A DNA stretch of 64,000 nt from Aspidiotus rigidus (taxonomy: Eukaryota > Arthropoda > Insecta > Hemiptera > Diaspididae). Each line of letters begins with the position of its first letter. Position 1 is the first letter of the stretch. Of the stretch, positions 45,771 to 58,049 are shown piece by piece. The translations under genes were made by a program, and so were the position numbers. The stretch is from assembly GCA_035079385.1 (NCBI GenBank), contig JAVHKY010000013.1, positions 9,112,001 through 9,176,000 of the forward strand. Direction: 5' to 3'. The notes beneath the pieces are model-generated. The model was not told the origin of the DNA and did not search any database. It was given only the letters and a program-made list of their open reading frames with translations.

Positions 45771-46563
45771 ATTATTGACATGGTACTGGGTCTTAATCCT
45801 AGATCTGCGCCCGACGCACGGGCATCCGTACTGTCTTGACCTTCAGACTAGAAGGAATTTGAATTTTCGCGCTACCTCTACTTTATTTCAGAAGCTTTAT
45901 GACCTGCTGTATATTCTGGAAAGGCTATGGATCGCCAGTGGTTGTATATCCGCATCACGCTTCAATGGGTCACACTCGCCTACACGTGGTGCCCCTGTTC
46001 CGTCACTACGGTAACCAACCAGGTCGACCAACATAGGAGTGCACGGGGAGGGGTCTAGTTAGCGCAAATACTTAGTGTAAGTAAGGAAAACGGTCTGCTA
46101 TATCGGATAGGAATTGGGCAGGTTACCTATCCAGAAGCGGTGGTAAGAATGCTCAGTCAGCAATCAATTGACAGCGCTTCAAGTCCAAGTTAGTCGAGCT
46201 ATTGTCTTGGTTCACGTAAGCTGTACCTGCAGATGCGGTCGTCTCGGCCTCGCCTCTCACGACACTCCTGAAATATCCTGAAATTGCTCCTCTTATCAAC
46301 ACGGCGACGGTTATGACTTGGGCATACTTAGGAGGAGCAATTTCAGAACTGCCGTAAGAGAAATCCTGCCACCGAATCCGCCTGTATATAGCTGTGAACA
46401 CGTCACGCAATCTGCGCAACGGCGTAACGAACTTCTTTTGCGTTATCAGGTCCTAGTCGGTGTAAAACTGGATTCCGGAGGTAAAATAGCCCCACACTCG
46501 GATCTCCGGGTGGCTACATCGGTTTTTAGAAGAAGAGTCATAAAGCGAGCAGTAAGAGCTTAA
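45771..46563. other. GC-richer flank of the LINE remnant
   Basis: Open frames on both strands (45775-46014, 46153-46419 and 46318-46563) without recognised domains. A hairpin forms from GAAATTGCTCCTC (46278-46290) and GAGGAGCAATTTC (46332-46344). It may be part of the same transposable element but I cannot assign it. Confidence 0.35.
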
Positions 46564-47210
46564 GGCCTACGCCTCGGTGCGTGGAATGTACGCACGACAA
46601 GTTTGTATACCTCGGAAGCACTGTGACCCGAGAAGCCTCAATGGGTGTGGAAATGGGCACCCGGACCCGTAAGTGTCACTCGCGCTTTTTACCGTCTGAG
46701 ACGTTGGATATTCAAAAGTGAAGATATTAGCATCCCGACCAAGATTGCGGTCTTCCGGACGGTATTACTGTCTTCCCTTCTGTATGGCTCCGAGTTGTGG
46801 GTCCTGTGCCGCAGGCGCTGGAAAGTTTCAGCAAAGGCAGCTGCGGAGAATTTTCGGCATCTTATGGTTTGACTTCATCACGAAGAAGGAAATACTTGAC
46901 CGAGCAAGGGTTCTGCCCATCGAGACGCTTATTGCTAGGAACGAACTTCGTTGGCTAGGCCACATTGAACGCATGGATAGGCGGCTCCCTGCTTAGAAGA
47001 CGAAAAAAAAGAGTGGTGGTCAGAAGAAAAAGTACAAGGACCAGCTCCAAATGTTGCTTCAGCGAGCAAGAATTGCGAACCGATGGGAGCAGCTGGTGGG
47101 GGACAGAATCGCCCGGCGGAAGATGATCCATGAGTACCAAGGGTCGCGTCGCGGGTGCTCTAAAATCGAGAAGGAAGGCGCCGGATCCCGTCACCGTCAT
47201 CTGTGACGAC
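46564..47210 (+). pseudogene. non-LTR retrotransposon remnant, RT C-terminal region
   Basis: Readings in two frames give KFVYLGSTVT (46599 on), SIPTKIAVFRTVLLSSLLYG, WVLCRRRWKVFQQRQLRRIF, RARVLPIETL, NELRWLGHIERMDRRLP and YKDQLQMLLQRARI. This is the conserved tail of LINE reverse transcriptases found next to the zinc-finger-like end (K-x-x-x-F-x-x-x-V-L-x-x-L-L-Y-G; L-R-W-L-G-H). At least one frameshift (near 46820) and a TAG at 46994-46996 break it. Directly upstream (46564-46599) GAWNVRT resembles the start of the LINE endonuclease, so the middle appears deleted. Inactive. Confidence 0.85.
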
Positions 47211-47729
47211 TATTAGAGGCTGATCACTTCCAGAATCGGAATGGTCGCACACAGCCAGACACACAATAAGAACTATGTTCATAAGATGAACCACTGTTTT
47301 ATGTAATCCTATATTCTGGATTTCCGTCCAGGCGTACAGGTGTTTAACCGTCCGAGGCCGAGTCTTCTGGGTCGCAGCATCTCTACTAACTGTTAAATTG
47401 GCTTGTACCATATCTTTTAGCTGGATCTAAAACTCATTTCACAACCTCTACCTATTCCTTGGATTCGTATCTGGATGCATTTGTACGGCTGTGACCTTGG
47501 GACTTGAAGAAATTCTTATCTTTGCGGTACTCTTATCTATGTAATTTCTCAGATTGGGAAGGACAAAATATTGACTTTGGAACTAATACCCTGGACCCCA
47601 TATCAAAAAAGGAGCAGTAGAGGTCGGTGCCTTCATACTATAACTTCGCACTTCTATTTCCGATGGACTGACCTATAAAGAGACTACTCCAATGACGTCA
47701 TCATTGTACCTGATGAACCAGGCCGGTTT
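47211..47729. other. no gene recognised
   Basis: Unclassified sequence following the LINE remnant; an 83-codon minus-strand frame (47160-47411) overlaps it and shows no domain. Confidence 0.35.
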
Positions 47730-48480
47730 CAGACTACGTTGATTTGAAGTCAAATCGACTCGCCATTTCGATTAGAAATCGACTCAAAATTGACCGTCGA
47801 CGTTGAAATTAGGTCAACTCCCAATAATATACGAGAGATAGTCTCCTCGATATTACAGGACATTATTCACAGAGATTAGATCAAAGAACTCTGCAATCTT
47901 TTCCTTTGATCTAATCTCTGTCCCAATAATATTTCGACCGAAAATTGACATCTGTTTTGGGTCGATTATACGGCAAGAGACTTGCAATCGACGTCCACAT
48001 TAAGCCGATTCCAAATACGATCTGATAAAATTTCATGTTAGAGGTAAAACTATACTTCAATGTCGACTAAAAATCGACGTCATCATTTTATCGATTCGAT
48101 CATTTCTGCACAGGTCACGCATAAGCATAGGGTTAATATCCTCAATGCGGTCCTCGTTGTATAATCACGACTATCCATTCTGTCTGCGAGGAGTGAAGCG
48201 ACTGTACGACGACTCCATATCGATATCGATTCAAAGTCGATCGGCTTACAGAACCAGAGAACTACAAATCGACTTGGAAATCGATGTAACAGAGCAGTCA
48301 ATTTTAGGTTGACAAAAATTTGGAGAAGTCGACTCGATATGGCTCATCGGGTAAACTGGGCAATTATTAGTTCACGTACGCCAGGGTTGTTTGGGAGGTA
48401 TTGAACTGGATATGGTCAAAGAAGAGGGAAAGACGGTTCATGAGGAAACTCGATGATCCTTACTTGACGTCACGCTAGAC
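47730..48480. repeat. GTCGAC / AATCGAC-rich dispersed repeat
   Basis: Dense TCGACT, AATCGAC and GTCGATT words (for example AAATCGACTCGCC, AAATCGACTCAAAATTGACC). Same family style as 27600-27985 and 33190-34260. A small hairpin insertion at 47831-47930 is listed separately. Confidence 0.5.
47870..47920. repeat. perfect 17-bp inverted repeat inside a 12-bp direct repeat
   Basis: CAGAGATTAGATCAAAG (47870-47886) and CTTTGATCTAATCTCTG (47904-47920) are perfect complements with a 17-base loop. The larger segment is flanked by direct repeats TCCCAATAATAT (47819-47830 and about 47921-47932). Confidence 0.7.
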
Positions 48481-48589
48481 TATCTTGAGACGCGACCTGA
48501 ACATGATTGAAAAATATGATGGCGGCCGTAGGCTATGAGACATGATGTACAAGTATGATTTTCATTTTTTGCACGACGGAACAGTAGAA

Positions 48590-49420
48590 TGATTTTTAGC
48601 GAGGAATCCGCTATTTCTTTTATTGGAAGGATATTTTCAGGAAATTTCTGCGAGCGCGTCCGACTTTGATGACGTCATCAATGTAAATTGAGTTAGACCC
48701 TCGGCCACATGGAACTTGGAAAAATCCCAACTTCCAACCTACGTATGATAGGGTTGGGACGGAAAAATTTTGACTTTTGACAAAATTTTCACCCTCACAT
48801 TATCTCCTGTAGTCAGGGGCGGCGAAAGCGTGCGACTTTGATGACGTCATGAACCTGAGTTAGGTTATGCTACGAGACTTGAAAAAATGAAGACCTTTAT
48901 ACTATACATTATCATGGATAGGAGGTGAACTTGGAAAAATTTCTATAGCGTAAAGATCTTGAGTTCTGAGCTATGTATGGTACGAGGGGCACTTAAAAAT
49001 ATATGATAAGAAGAGAACTTGGAACAATGTCGACTTCCGAGTCTCGCTGACACTGAAATTTCCTGTGACATTTAAATTTCTTTTTAACAGGGAACCTGTT
49101 CTATGGTTTTTCTTTTGAGAAATTTTCTATGCGACGTCCGGCAAAACACTTGGAAAAATTTCGACTCCCGAGCTACATATGATAGGAACTTAGAGAAGTT
49201 TTGACACTCAAACTATATAATAGGATAGGAAAGGAACTTGGAAAAATTTTCACACTCATGCTATTATTATGATAGGAAAGGGACTTAGAAAAATTTCTAC
49301 TCTCGAGCTATACATGATAGAAAGGGGACCTAGAAATTTCTACTCTCGAGCTATACATGACAGAAAGGGGACCTAGAAAAATTTCTACTCTTGAGGTATA
49401 TATGATAGGAGGGGGACTTG
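48590..49420. repeat. mixed fragments of the two hairpin families
   Basis: 48596-48690 resembles the GCGGGG family (AGCGAGGAATCCGCT and TTCAGGAAATTTCTGCGAGC). 49085-49099 is an inverted AACAGGGAACCTGTT hairpin followed by a mirrored right module and six inverted tandem units up to 49420. TGACGTCA occurs at about 48670 and 48841. Confidence 0.65.
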
Positions 49421-50169
49421 AAAAAACGACGGCTTCCTTTACAAAGTTAAACGAGGAACGCAGGGAACCTGTTTTATGAATCAAATGGAATTTGGTATTG
49501 AAAATTGAAGGAAGCCTAGACCTAGATAAAGAAGGCCTAGGCCTACTATAAGCCTAGTATAATATGGTTTGACAGTCTAAATTTTTCTCGAATCTTTCTT
49601 CTATCAAAAGCTCGAGGGTTGAAATTTTTCCAAATCCCCCTCCTATCATATATAGCTTGAGAGTCGAAATTATTCTAAGTCCCTCTCCTATGAGAGTCGA
49701 AATTTTTCTATGTAATGTAGAAGAGGAAAACACAAGGAATGTAACAAATATAATATGTAGTTTAAAAATACACAATCACAGACAAAAAATTAAATTAAAT
49801 TAATAAATTGAAACTAGATTCGGTGAAAACAAAACGAAAAATGAAATGAAACCGTCAAAAATTGGTAAAAAAAAAAGTCAGTAAAAAACCGTCAAAGTCG
49901 AAATAAATTGAAAATGAACTAAAAATTTAATAATAAAAATCGTCAAAAGTCGAAAATTAAAGAATAAAGAAAAAAATATCAAAAATTTTTAGAAAACCAA
50001 CCAAATAAAAACCGAAAAAAGATGGAAATGAGGTAACAAAAAAAAAAAAACAAAAAAAATTATTTTTCTCAGTCCTCTTCCATCACATATAGCTTGAGAG
50101 TCGAAATCATTCCAAGTCCCTTTCCTATGAGAGTCAAAATTTTTCAAGTCCCTCTCCTATCATATATCG

Positions 50170-51337
50170 TAGAGTTAGGATTTCCGTGCAGTAAAAAATG
50201 GGCAAACGTGCAGTAAAAATATGAAAAAATGCAAAAAAAACGTGCAATAAAAATCAAAAACGTGCAGTAAAAATTTGGAAACGTGCAATATAATGAGTAA
50301 AATTAGACCAATTAAAACGATCACAAATAATTATTTACAAAAAAGCGTGGACATTAAAATTCAAGATGACCATTCTCTCTAGATTGGTATCAATAAAACG
50401 GTGGCGTCGATCGCTTAAAACAAGTTTATATAGTGAAAATGATCGCTCCACATCAACTGAGGTCAACAGAGCAAACATAAGTGCACTAAGTTCTTCAGGA
50501 GTCATACTTGCAGGAATGTTGCCCTTATTCACCTCCTGTAAGAACTTTAAACCAACGTTTTTGTTGAAAACATAATTGAATTTTTCTTTAAGTACGTCGC
50601 CGCTGTTCTTTGGTATCGAAGCAATTTTACGTTCAACATCCGACAAGATTTCCAGTTGCTCGGCCAATGATAAATTCCTCCCCTCTAATTTCGTCATTGT
50701 GGCAGGTAAATGACTGGCGTACGTCTTGATGAATGCTAGTTCACGGACAACTTTTGGACTGGACATTATGGATTTCAGTTTTGCGACACTAACGGCGTCA
50801 TCCTCTAACTTCTCCACAACACTTTTGAACTGCCCAAAATGGTCACTGTAAGAGAGCGCTGCTTCCAGCCAAGTGCCCCAGCGGGTCAAGACGGGATTAG
50901 GAGGCAGCGGTCCCCTCCATTACTTCACGATAAATCGCAACGCGAGCTGGAGCTTTCAGGAAGACTTTCTTGCCGTTATTTAAACTGACCAATATTGAAC
51001 TGACGGACGCGTAAGAGCACGTGCAGACTTATTTAGTGACTTTGAATGAGATGCGCTGGTTTTTAATCTCTGTTTATTCAATTTTATTTTTTCTCGCGTG
51101 TTGTAACCAGCTTTGCAAAACGGTATTCATGAATGATTCACCATCGAAAAACGATGAAATTAGGGAGGAAATCATTAAAAAATGTCAAATACGGCTATAA
51201 ACGTGAAACGTGCAAAAACGTGCAGTATAAAATTTTGCAGGGAGCCCCCTACGTGCATGATTCGTCCACATTTTGAATCAGATTTAGCCTAGCTGTTACC
51301 AAAAAAAACATGCAGTATCATGGAAATCCTAACTCTA
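50170..51337 (-). mobile_element. truncated hAT-superfamily element
   Basis: Inverted ends TAGAGTTAGGATTTCC at left (50170) and complement at right (to 51337), about 1.17 kb. ACGTGCA is repeated near both ends: 50206, 50240, 50260 and 50281; then 51208, 51218 and 51251. The body holds only the transposase C-terminus (separate entry). The flanks ATATATCG and AATGATAT do not form a clean 8-bp duplication. It sits inside a tandem unit of the surrounding foldback element. Confidence 0.8.
50335..50985 (-). pseudogene. hAT-like transposase, C-terminal fragment
   Basis: The minus-strand frame 50889-50335 ends with MTPEELSALMFALLTSVDVE followed by RSFSLYKLVLSDRRHRF and NLERMVIL: the hAT dimerisation region, with the S-x-x-x-V-E-R-S-F-S signature. 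Upstream, after one frameshift near 50910, the preceding residues VFLKAPARVAIYREVMEG continue the protein (then P-N-P-V-L-T-R-W-G-T-W). The BED finger and most of the RNase-H-like catalytic core are absent, so it cannot be an active transposase. A non-autonomous derivative is the best reading. Confidence 0.88.
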
Positions 51338-51946
51338 AATGATATATGGCTCGAGAGTCGAAATTTTTCCAAGTGTTTTGTTGGACGGCGCATGGCGTTC
51401 CCTGTTAAAAATTCTACTCTCGAGCTATATATAACAGGAGAAACTTGGGAAAATTTCGACTCTCGAGCTATACATGATAGAAAGGGGACCTAGAAAAATT
51501 TCGACTCTTGAGCTATACATGATAGAAAGGGGACTTGGAAAAAATTTCCGCTCTTGAGCTCTATACTTTGAAGTCTCTAAAATAGTTCCAGGTTACTGAT
51601 GACGTCCTATTTATACTAGGTATTATAGTAGGTCTAGGACTTTTTCCAAGTTCCTCTCTTGTAGATCAAAACTTTTCCAAGTCCCTCTCCTGTCATATAG
51701 ATCGAGAGTCGAATTTTTTCCAAGTTCCCCTCCTATCAACTTAGCCTCGAGAGCAGAAATTTTTTAAAGTCCTCTTCTAAAATAGGTCCAGGCCACAGAT
51801 GACGTCCTACCTCATACTAGGTTTACAGGAGGCCTAGGCCTCCTTCAGACTAGCTTTATACTAGATCAAGGCTTGCTTGAATTCTCAATACCAAAACCAA
51901 TTTGATTCATAGAACAGGTCTAACTTCGTTAAGGAAGGCGCAGTTT

Positions 51947-54270
51947 GTACCTTGATTAATTCTACGGGCAGATTTCAGGTCGCCAACGCCTTCTTTCAGA
52001 TTATTCCTGGGTTGATAAGTACAGAACTCAGGATCTTTTAATCCAAATCTTACAATCAGCAGAAGCATGATGTTATCGACAAGCTTCTTATAGGAACTGG
52101 ATTTCCAGGTTTGTCAAATCCATTGCATCAAGACTCCAAAACAGTACCGTCGTTGGATTCGGACGAAGGGCTGTAGCCGTGTCCAGACAATTTTCAAATT
52201 TCCTCTCTCTTTAGTGAACCCGTTTGCGCAATAACACCATTAAAATCGACGTCGATTCAAAATGAGAATTGAATTTTTGATATTTACTCCACATTATTTC
52301 GAACAAGAAGTCAATATTTATTCTAAAAAAATTTCACTCAATTTTGTTGAATTCCTCACCTTAAAAACGTGGATAACAATATTTTCCTGGAAAAGTGTCA
52401 ATAAGCGGAAGGGTAGCGACAATGAACTCGTAATTTGCCCTCCAAACTGCTACAAATAAAGTTCGACGTATATGTTCGTTTCCGCTTATAGATTATAATT
52501 CTCATCCTCATTAAGGCCGGTTTACCTGCGTATCTTCAATCCGGACGCATTAATCCCATCGAATTTCGTTGAAATGGACGAAAGAGGCGACGTATTATCG
52601 AGCTCGCCAACACCCTATACGTCCCGAATTAATCCGATCAGTACAAACGAGATTAGCGTGGTCGGTCGCGCTTATTCGATAAAATTTCTACAAAACGACG
52701 AAATTTTCGTCCTATAACCGAATGGTAAAGGACGAACGGAAAATGCTCGAGCAAAAAGTGTTTCTAACTATAAATTTTTAGTTATGTGTGTCTGGAAGAA
52801 TTTTTTTCCCCCTTCCATTTGGCATTTTCTAACATTTGTATTCGTATGTAGTTCAGAAGAAAACGGCCCTGAACCACGACTCTCTTACCGCTCTACCATA
52901 GTTTATCTTTTCTTTCCAGTGGACGATTAAAAAAATATACCCTTAATGGGAAGGGGGTTTCTCTTTTCGAACATACTGTACAGTTTTTAATCGTGAAATT
53001 TACGAAGGTTGCACAGAATACATGTATAGGAGAAAAAGAAAACGAGACGAAGGAAAGAAGAAAAACGTAGAATTTTTCTCGCTGTCGACACGGCGTAATA
53101 AAATGGGTGTTTACTTGTTCGTAAAGTGAAAACTGCATTTCGTAAATTGATGGCGGGATAATCGAATTGCGGCAAGTTGTATTTGCTTATAGTACTCGTC
53201 GTATAGTGTATCGTTGCTCTCTGGAAAAGGCGCGAGGAAGTAATCCGATCGAATTTCTCATCGCCTTTTCGTATCGTTAAGGCTCGCATTAGATTAATAC
53301 GAACAAGTACAACGTTTTATCGACAAACATAATTCATAAATGTTAACATTAAACTTAACCCGAACATTCTATACGTGCCACATTTCGTAATCGTCAGTTT
53401 TCCTGAGTGAACATTTTTTATCGCCCAGCATTCGCTCATTATAGACAAAAATCTCGGAGAAGTAGTCGGCTAAAAAAATCTCTATACGTATATATTCTTC
53501 ACTCAATTGCATTTGAGTGATGGGCACCTTAGTTGGAATTTCAGTTTGTGCTGCGATTCGCCGCCAACAAATAAAATCATTACTGACGATTATTAACCGA
53601 TATTGTCAATAGGAACCTGTGGTTAGGAGAGATTTAATAAATTTAAAATCAAGTGCAGTAGGTGATACGTACTTGTATGATGTCTACCGTTATCAGTTTT
53701 AAATGAGTATATGTAAAAAGTGGTTGGATATTTTCAGACTTCATTAAAAGGAAGTGGGGTGCTGAATATTATACATACGTCTTCTCTTGGTAATCAAGTT
53801 TTTAAGTACCTACTGGGATCCGCTCAATATAAGAGAGAAATGAACCATGAAGTCATCAGACTTTTCGTACAAAAGTCTCCAAGCGACAAAAAAGTTTCCC
53901 ATTGGGTCTGAAGTTCATTGGTGGTGATTGAGTAACGAAATGAAATTGATCCATACTTTTTTCAAGATCAGGAAACTTGCTTTATAGAATGGGGAGGGCT
54001 TTGGTGAAAATTTCTGCCGACTTGTAAGACAATTCAATTTTGCTAATGAGCTAAGTACTCAGGTAATGACACGTTGGGGCTGCTGGGCTAAATGAATTTG
54101 AAAAATTGTGTAGATGATAGAATCTGGAGAACTTCTAACCGGAGAGAGATGGTGGTAGAAATTTTAATTGACTTATTAAATAATTATATAAAACTCGAAA
54201 GATCTCGTTGATAAAAGTTAAGATTTTTCGTGCAGAGAAAATGATAGTTCAGCACTCATCTCGAATTTTC
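51947..54270. other. unique DNA, no gene recognised
   Basis: 52200-53330 is unique AT-rich sequence with frames on both strands (52262-52459, 52893-53138 and 52987-53289) but no domain, signal peptide or splice phase that would tie it to the activin gene. 53720-53911 is a 63-codon frame of unknown meaning. Confidence 0.35.
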
Positions 54271-54274
54271 GTCT

Positions 54275-54470
54275 CTTTATTGTGCGAGCAGAGCCTCAAT
54301 TATTTGCTGGATCTCGTTGATGATTAGCTTCAGTGCAACAATGAATGCAGAAATTTGAAAACGGATGGGAATTATAAAACGTTGAAAATTTTCCATTATT
54401 TTTATCAGACCCCGTGTGAGCAGCGAACGAAGTCAGCTGCCAGTTCATGTCTTTCCTGAAGTTTCTCGAA
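54275..54470 (-). pseudogene. short LINE fragment, RNase H region
   Basis: Shares GTGCAACAATGAATGCAGA, AATTATAAAACGTTGAAAAT and GTGAGCAGCGAA-type sequence with the start of the RNase H region of the LINE at 62790-62940. No usable reading frame. Confidence 0.55.
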
Positions 54471-55030
54471 ACCTAGCCCCTAATTCCGAAATTTGCAAGT
54501 TCATACCACCCCTACGAGTCTACACCACTCCCTAATAATCCTGTATACTGCATCCCTTCTCTTGCATTATAATAAACTAACGTCATCAGTTGGTGATATC
54601 ATCAGCCGTGACTCCGACACCACCTCCAACTATAACGTCATCAACCTTGATCTCGAGCCTGATTCTAAAATTTGTGAGTTCAATCCACCTCTTCTATCCT
54701 TGTAATCTAAAAGTGGTTGAGTATTGACTATTATACTGCTGTATGTTGGGCTCATGTTGGGTCTGGCTTCAAGAAGGCTGATAATAGACCTAGTATAGTT
54801 TAGCATACTGTATAGCCCATTATAATGAAAGCTAAAGAGTAACCTTCAACCATGAAATCTACAGGAATGACGTCATCAGCCGGAGACGGTTGGGAGAATT
54901 ACGAACGGGCTGAATATCCGAGTATAAAAGAGAGTAAGGAAGAGAGAGAGTCTAAGCTGTGCTGATGACGTCATAGGCTGCCATAATGAATGATTATGAC
55001 GTCACGAAGTAATGATATCACTAATGTTGA
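54471..55030. repeat. TGACGTCA-family long repeat
   Basis: Shares AATTTGTGAGTTCAATCCAC, TTGTAATCTAAAAGTG and several GACGTCATCAGC blocks with 42790-42930 and 63040-63400. The 70-codon frame at 54493-54705 is inside it and is not supported as a gene. Confidence 0.6.
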
Positions 55031-55035
55031 TATCC

Positions 55036-55385
55036 ATGAGGACCTATCCGTACAAAGGGCGTCCGTGAAGAAAAATTAATTACAGAAAAATCAGTTTGAA
55101 GTTTCAGTTCAAAATATCTCCGCAACAGCGAGTTTAATCAAAAAAATGGTAAGGAAGAAAATTGAAGAGCAACTCTTCTTCTATAAGAAACGATAATCAC
55201 ATTTTGAATACATCCAGAAACGAACAAACTAGAGATCATTGAAAATATGACAACGGACGCTCTTCTTGCTGAGATGGAAAAAATTGTGGGTTAAAAAAAA
55301 AAATTTCTAAAAGATAGTTTATGATCTGAAACGCACAAAAATCGAGGTCTCCGCAAAAAGGGCGTTTGTACTGATAGGTCCTCAT
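55036..55385. mobile_element. 350-bp inverted-repeat element
   Basis: The left end ATGAGGACCTATCCGTACAA is mirrored at the right (complement ATGAGGACCTATCAGTACAA), with GGGCG next to each. The interior is unique and non-coding. No clear target duplication. Confidence 0.6.
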
Positions 55386-58045
55386 ATGGGGGCAAGTTTT
55401 GAAAGGAAATGTTCCAAAAAAATGTTTTTTGTTTTCATTTGAGCCAGAAATTTAGTTCTGTATTTTTTGTACTTACTATTTCACCAATTCTGCACAGGAA
55501 AATCTATTCAAAACGTGATAGGTACTTTTTATTCAAGTAATGATTCCATTAATATTTTGTTTTTCGTCATCGTTAATTTTTTGAGGAACTGTATGACCAT
55601 TCAATGACCCTAACCACCGCTTCTAGAGAATTATACGTATTTCGTCGAAAGGAGGAGGTAAACAAATCTCAAGAACTAGCTGATATTGAGAAACTTGAAA
55701 AAAAGTTTAATTGTTCTGCTTAACCTTAACATCAAAATGGAGAAAAGCAAATAAGACTGTGCCGAAATTTCAGTCATCCACTAAAGCGTGTCAGAATCAA
55801 TATTTACTGTGATTGAGAATTCGAGTAAGAAAATTTTAATTAATCCATTCTTGCTTTATAGAAAAACAAATGATTTATACTGTATTTACAACATGAATTC
55901 TATTTTATAAAAAAAGTACCCTAATTCTTCTTAAAATAGTTAGAATTTTCTGATGATCTCCTGATTTAACCTGGTTCCACAAAATTCCTCAACTTTTTCT
56001 GGTTTTTCAGCATTTGCAGGAAGCCCCCTTTGTTTCAATTGAGTTTATCTTATTTTCTGTGTTTTAGTTTTGATTTGTTTACGGTTACTTCGTGACCTGC
56101 ATTTCAATTCTGTGATATAATTTAATTTGTTTCTATTTTCAGGAAAAAATGTTCAAAAATACGGAAAATTAAAAAAAAAAAAGATTTTCTAACTGCAAAC
56201 TACTATCTTTATTTTCCCCTTTTGTTTACATTCATTTAGAATTTTAAAAATCTCTAACCTCTGATCGTATGGGTACCAACCTGTAATTTTATTTTATTGT
56301 TTGCAAACAAATAAGAATTTTTCAGAATGATTATCAACTTTCTTTCTTTTTTTTGAGTTCATATTGTGACCTTCAAATGACTTCAAAAATTTCACGAATA
56401 TTCTTCTAAACTTGGCAACAAATTTTACACGAGAGTTCGCAAAAATCACCAAAGTTCTGATGATTATTGTTGGTCAACTTTTGGGGCCCTGGGATCCTCA
56501 CAAGCCCATTCGAGGCTTTTATTCACCTCGTCGAATTTATTGACCGTTTTTTTTTTTTTTCAAACTCGGTAAAGAATTGATTTAATTGATAAACGAATTA
56601 CCAAAAATCACGGTTTTCCAAGTAGCTCAATTTCTCCAAATCGTTCCAGCGACTAGAGGATTTTTAGACTATTTTTTTTTTTTTTTTTTTTTTTCAACTC
56701 GGCATACGGGATCAAGAAAAAACAGAAAAGTTATTAGGGTAACTGTAGCCCACGGGTTGATTCGCTCCATAGCCTGGTCCCGGTCCAGTACAAGCTTAGC
56801 ACAAGCCTAGGCCTATGAGCCTAGTGTATGATATACAATACTAGGCTCAGAAGCTTGATAGTGACAATTTTTTCAAGTCCTATCCCCCGGTTGGTACAAA
56901 CAATGACGTGGGTAGGAGAGATTCAGTGAAGACATGAGATATGTCAAAACCCTTAGGAGCCTGATAATAGAATAAATATCACTGAAAAAGTCGATTTTTT
57001 AAAAATTAATTCCTTGTTTAGTACGAAAATTTCGTCAAATTCATAATTATTCCAAAATAACATAACATAAGAAATAGCAACACTCGATAGTTTTATCGAA
57101 TTAGAAATACCGTGTTAGCTGAAATCTTTCAAAATTTAGGAAGTATTCAATTCAAAGGAATTTTAATCGACCAAAATTTGACTAATTTTGGCTTAAATAA
57201 ATTCCGAATACCTACTCCAATAGAATTTAAATGAGATGGATTGATCAATATTCGTATTAGATCACAATTAAGGGTATGCAGGTTTATCTGCTCAAAATTT
57301 CCTCCCCGATAACTTTTTGACACTGATGTTCTTATACTGAGGTGATTATTTGAATTTTTTCCACGCAATGTTACCCGTCTTCAAGAATACGAAAAATGAG
57401 AACGGTGTGGGAAACGCGAAAGTCGAAGAAAGAATGCACTAACGTGATATTGACCCAAGACGTAGCCCATATCTCGAAAAAAAAAAAAATTGTTTAAAAT
57501 AGTTGACGTTCATCCCGTATCGACATTTTATCTTCAAATCAACATATACTGAGCTGATTTTACATTTCCTGGAAACCTTTTTTTTTCGTAAAGAAATTCC
57601 ATGAATTCAAGTATATCGCTATTTATTGACGTCAGCAAGTTTGTCTTTTCAGATAGAAAACTAAGTTAATCAACAATTCCATTAATTTATTTAACGTCAA
57701 TCATGTCATAGAACATTCAAAGGTTGTGTTTTTTTTTTTTTCTTCTATACAAAAAACTTGGTCTCATGTACTATTGTAATGTAAGTCTCGAAACATGAAA
57801 ATCGAAGATAACTCGTAGGCGTAATACCTAACCTTGGTGCAATAACCTTATTTTACTTTAATTTTTTAGGAGGATATAATCATACTTTTAATCAGACATA
57901 ATTATAACGTCAATAGACTTTTTTCTAAACGGAAGATTTTGTATAAAAAGTTTTCGAATTGTATCAAGAAGTATCAGTTGAAAGTACTTCGTTGGAGAAT
58001 AACGACCTAGCTCAAAACTATTCTTATTTTCTTCTCAAGTAGGTA
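55386..58045. other. AT-rich unique DNA, no gene recognised
   Basis: Homopolymer runs at 56550-56560 and 56672-56694. 56755-56960 has CTAGGCCTATGAGCCTAGTG-type sequence from the dispersed CTAG-rich family. No reading frame shows a domain. Confidence 0.4.
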
Positions 58046-58049
58046 ATGT

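Larger units (their letters stand above)
49421..51946. mobile_element. large foldback copy of the hairpin family with nested insertions
   Basis: The left module at 49421-49580 (AAAAAACGACGGCTTCC, GAGGAACGCAGGGAACC, GGTATTGAAAATTGAAGG) returns in reverse complement at about 51800-51946. Between them lie tandem units in both orientations, an AT-rich insert at about 49711-50060, and a hAT element at 50170-51337. This is the same architecture as 23081-24235 but interrupted. Confidence 0.75.
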
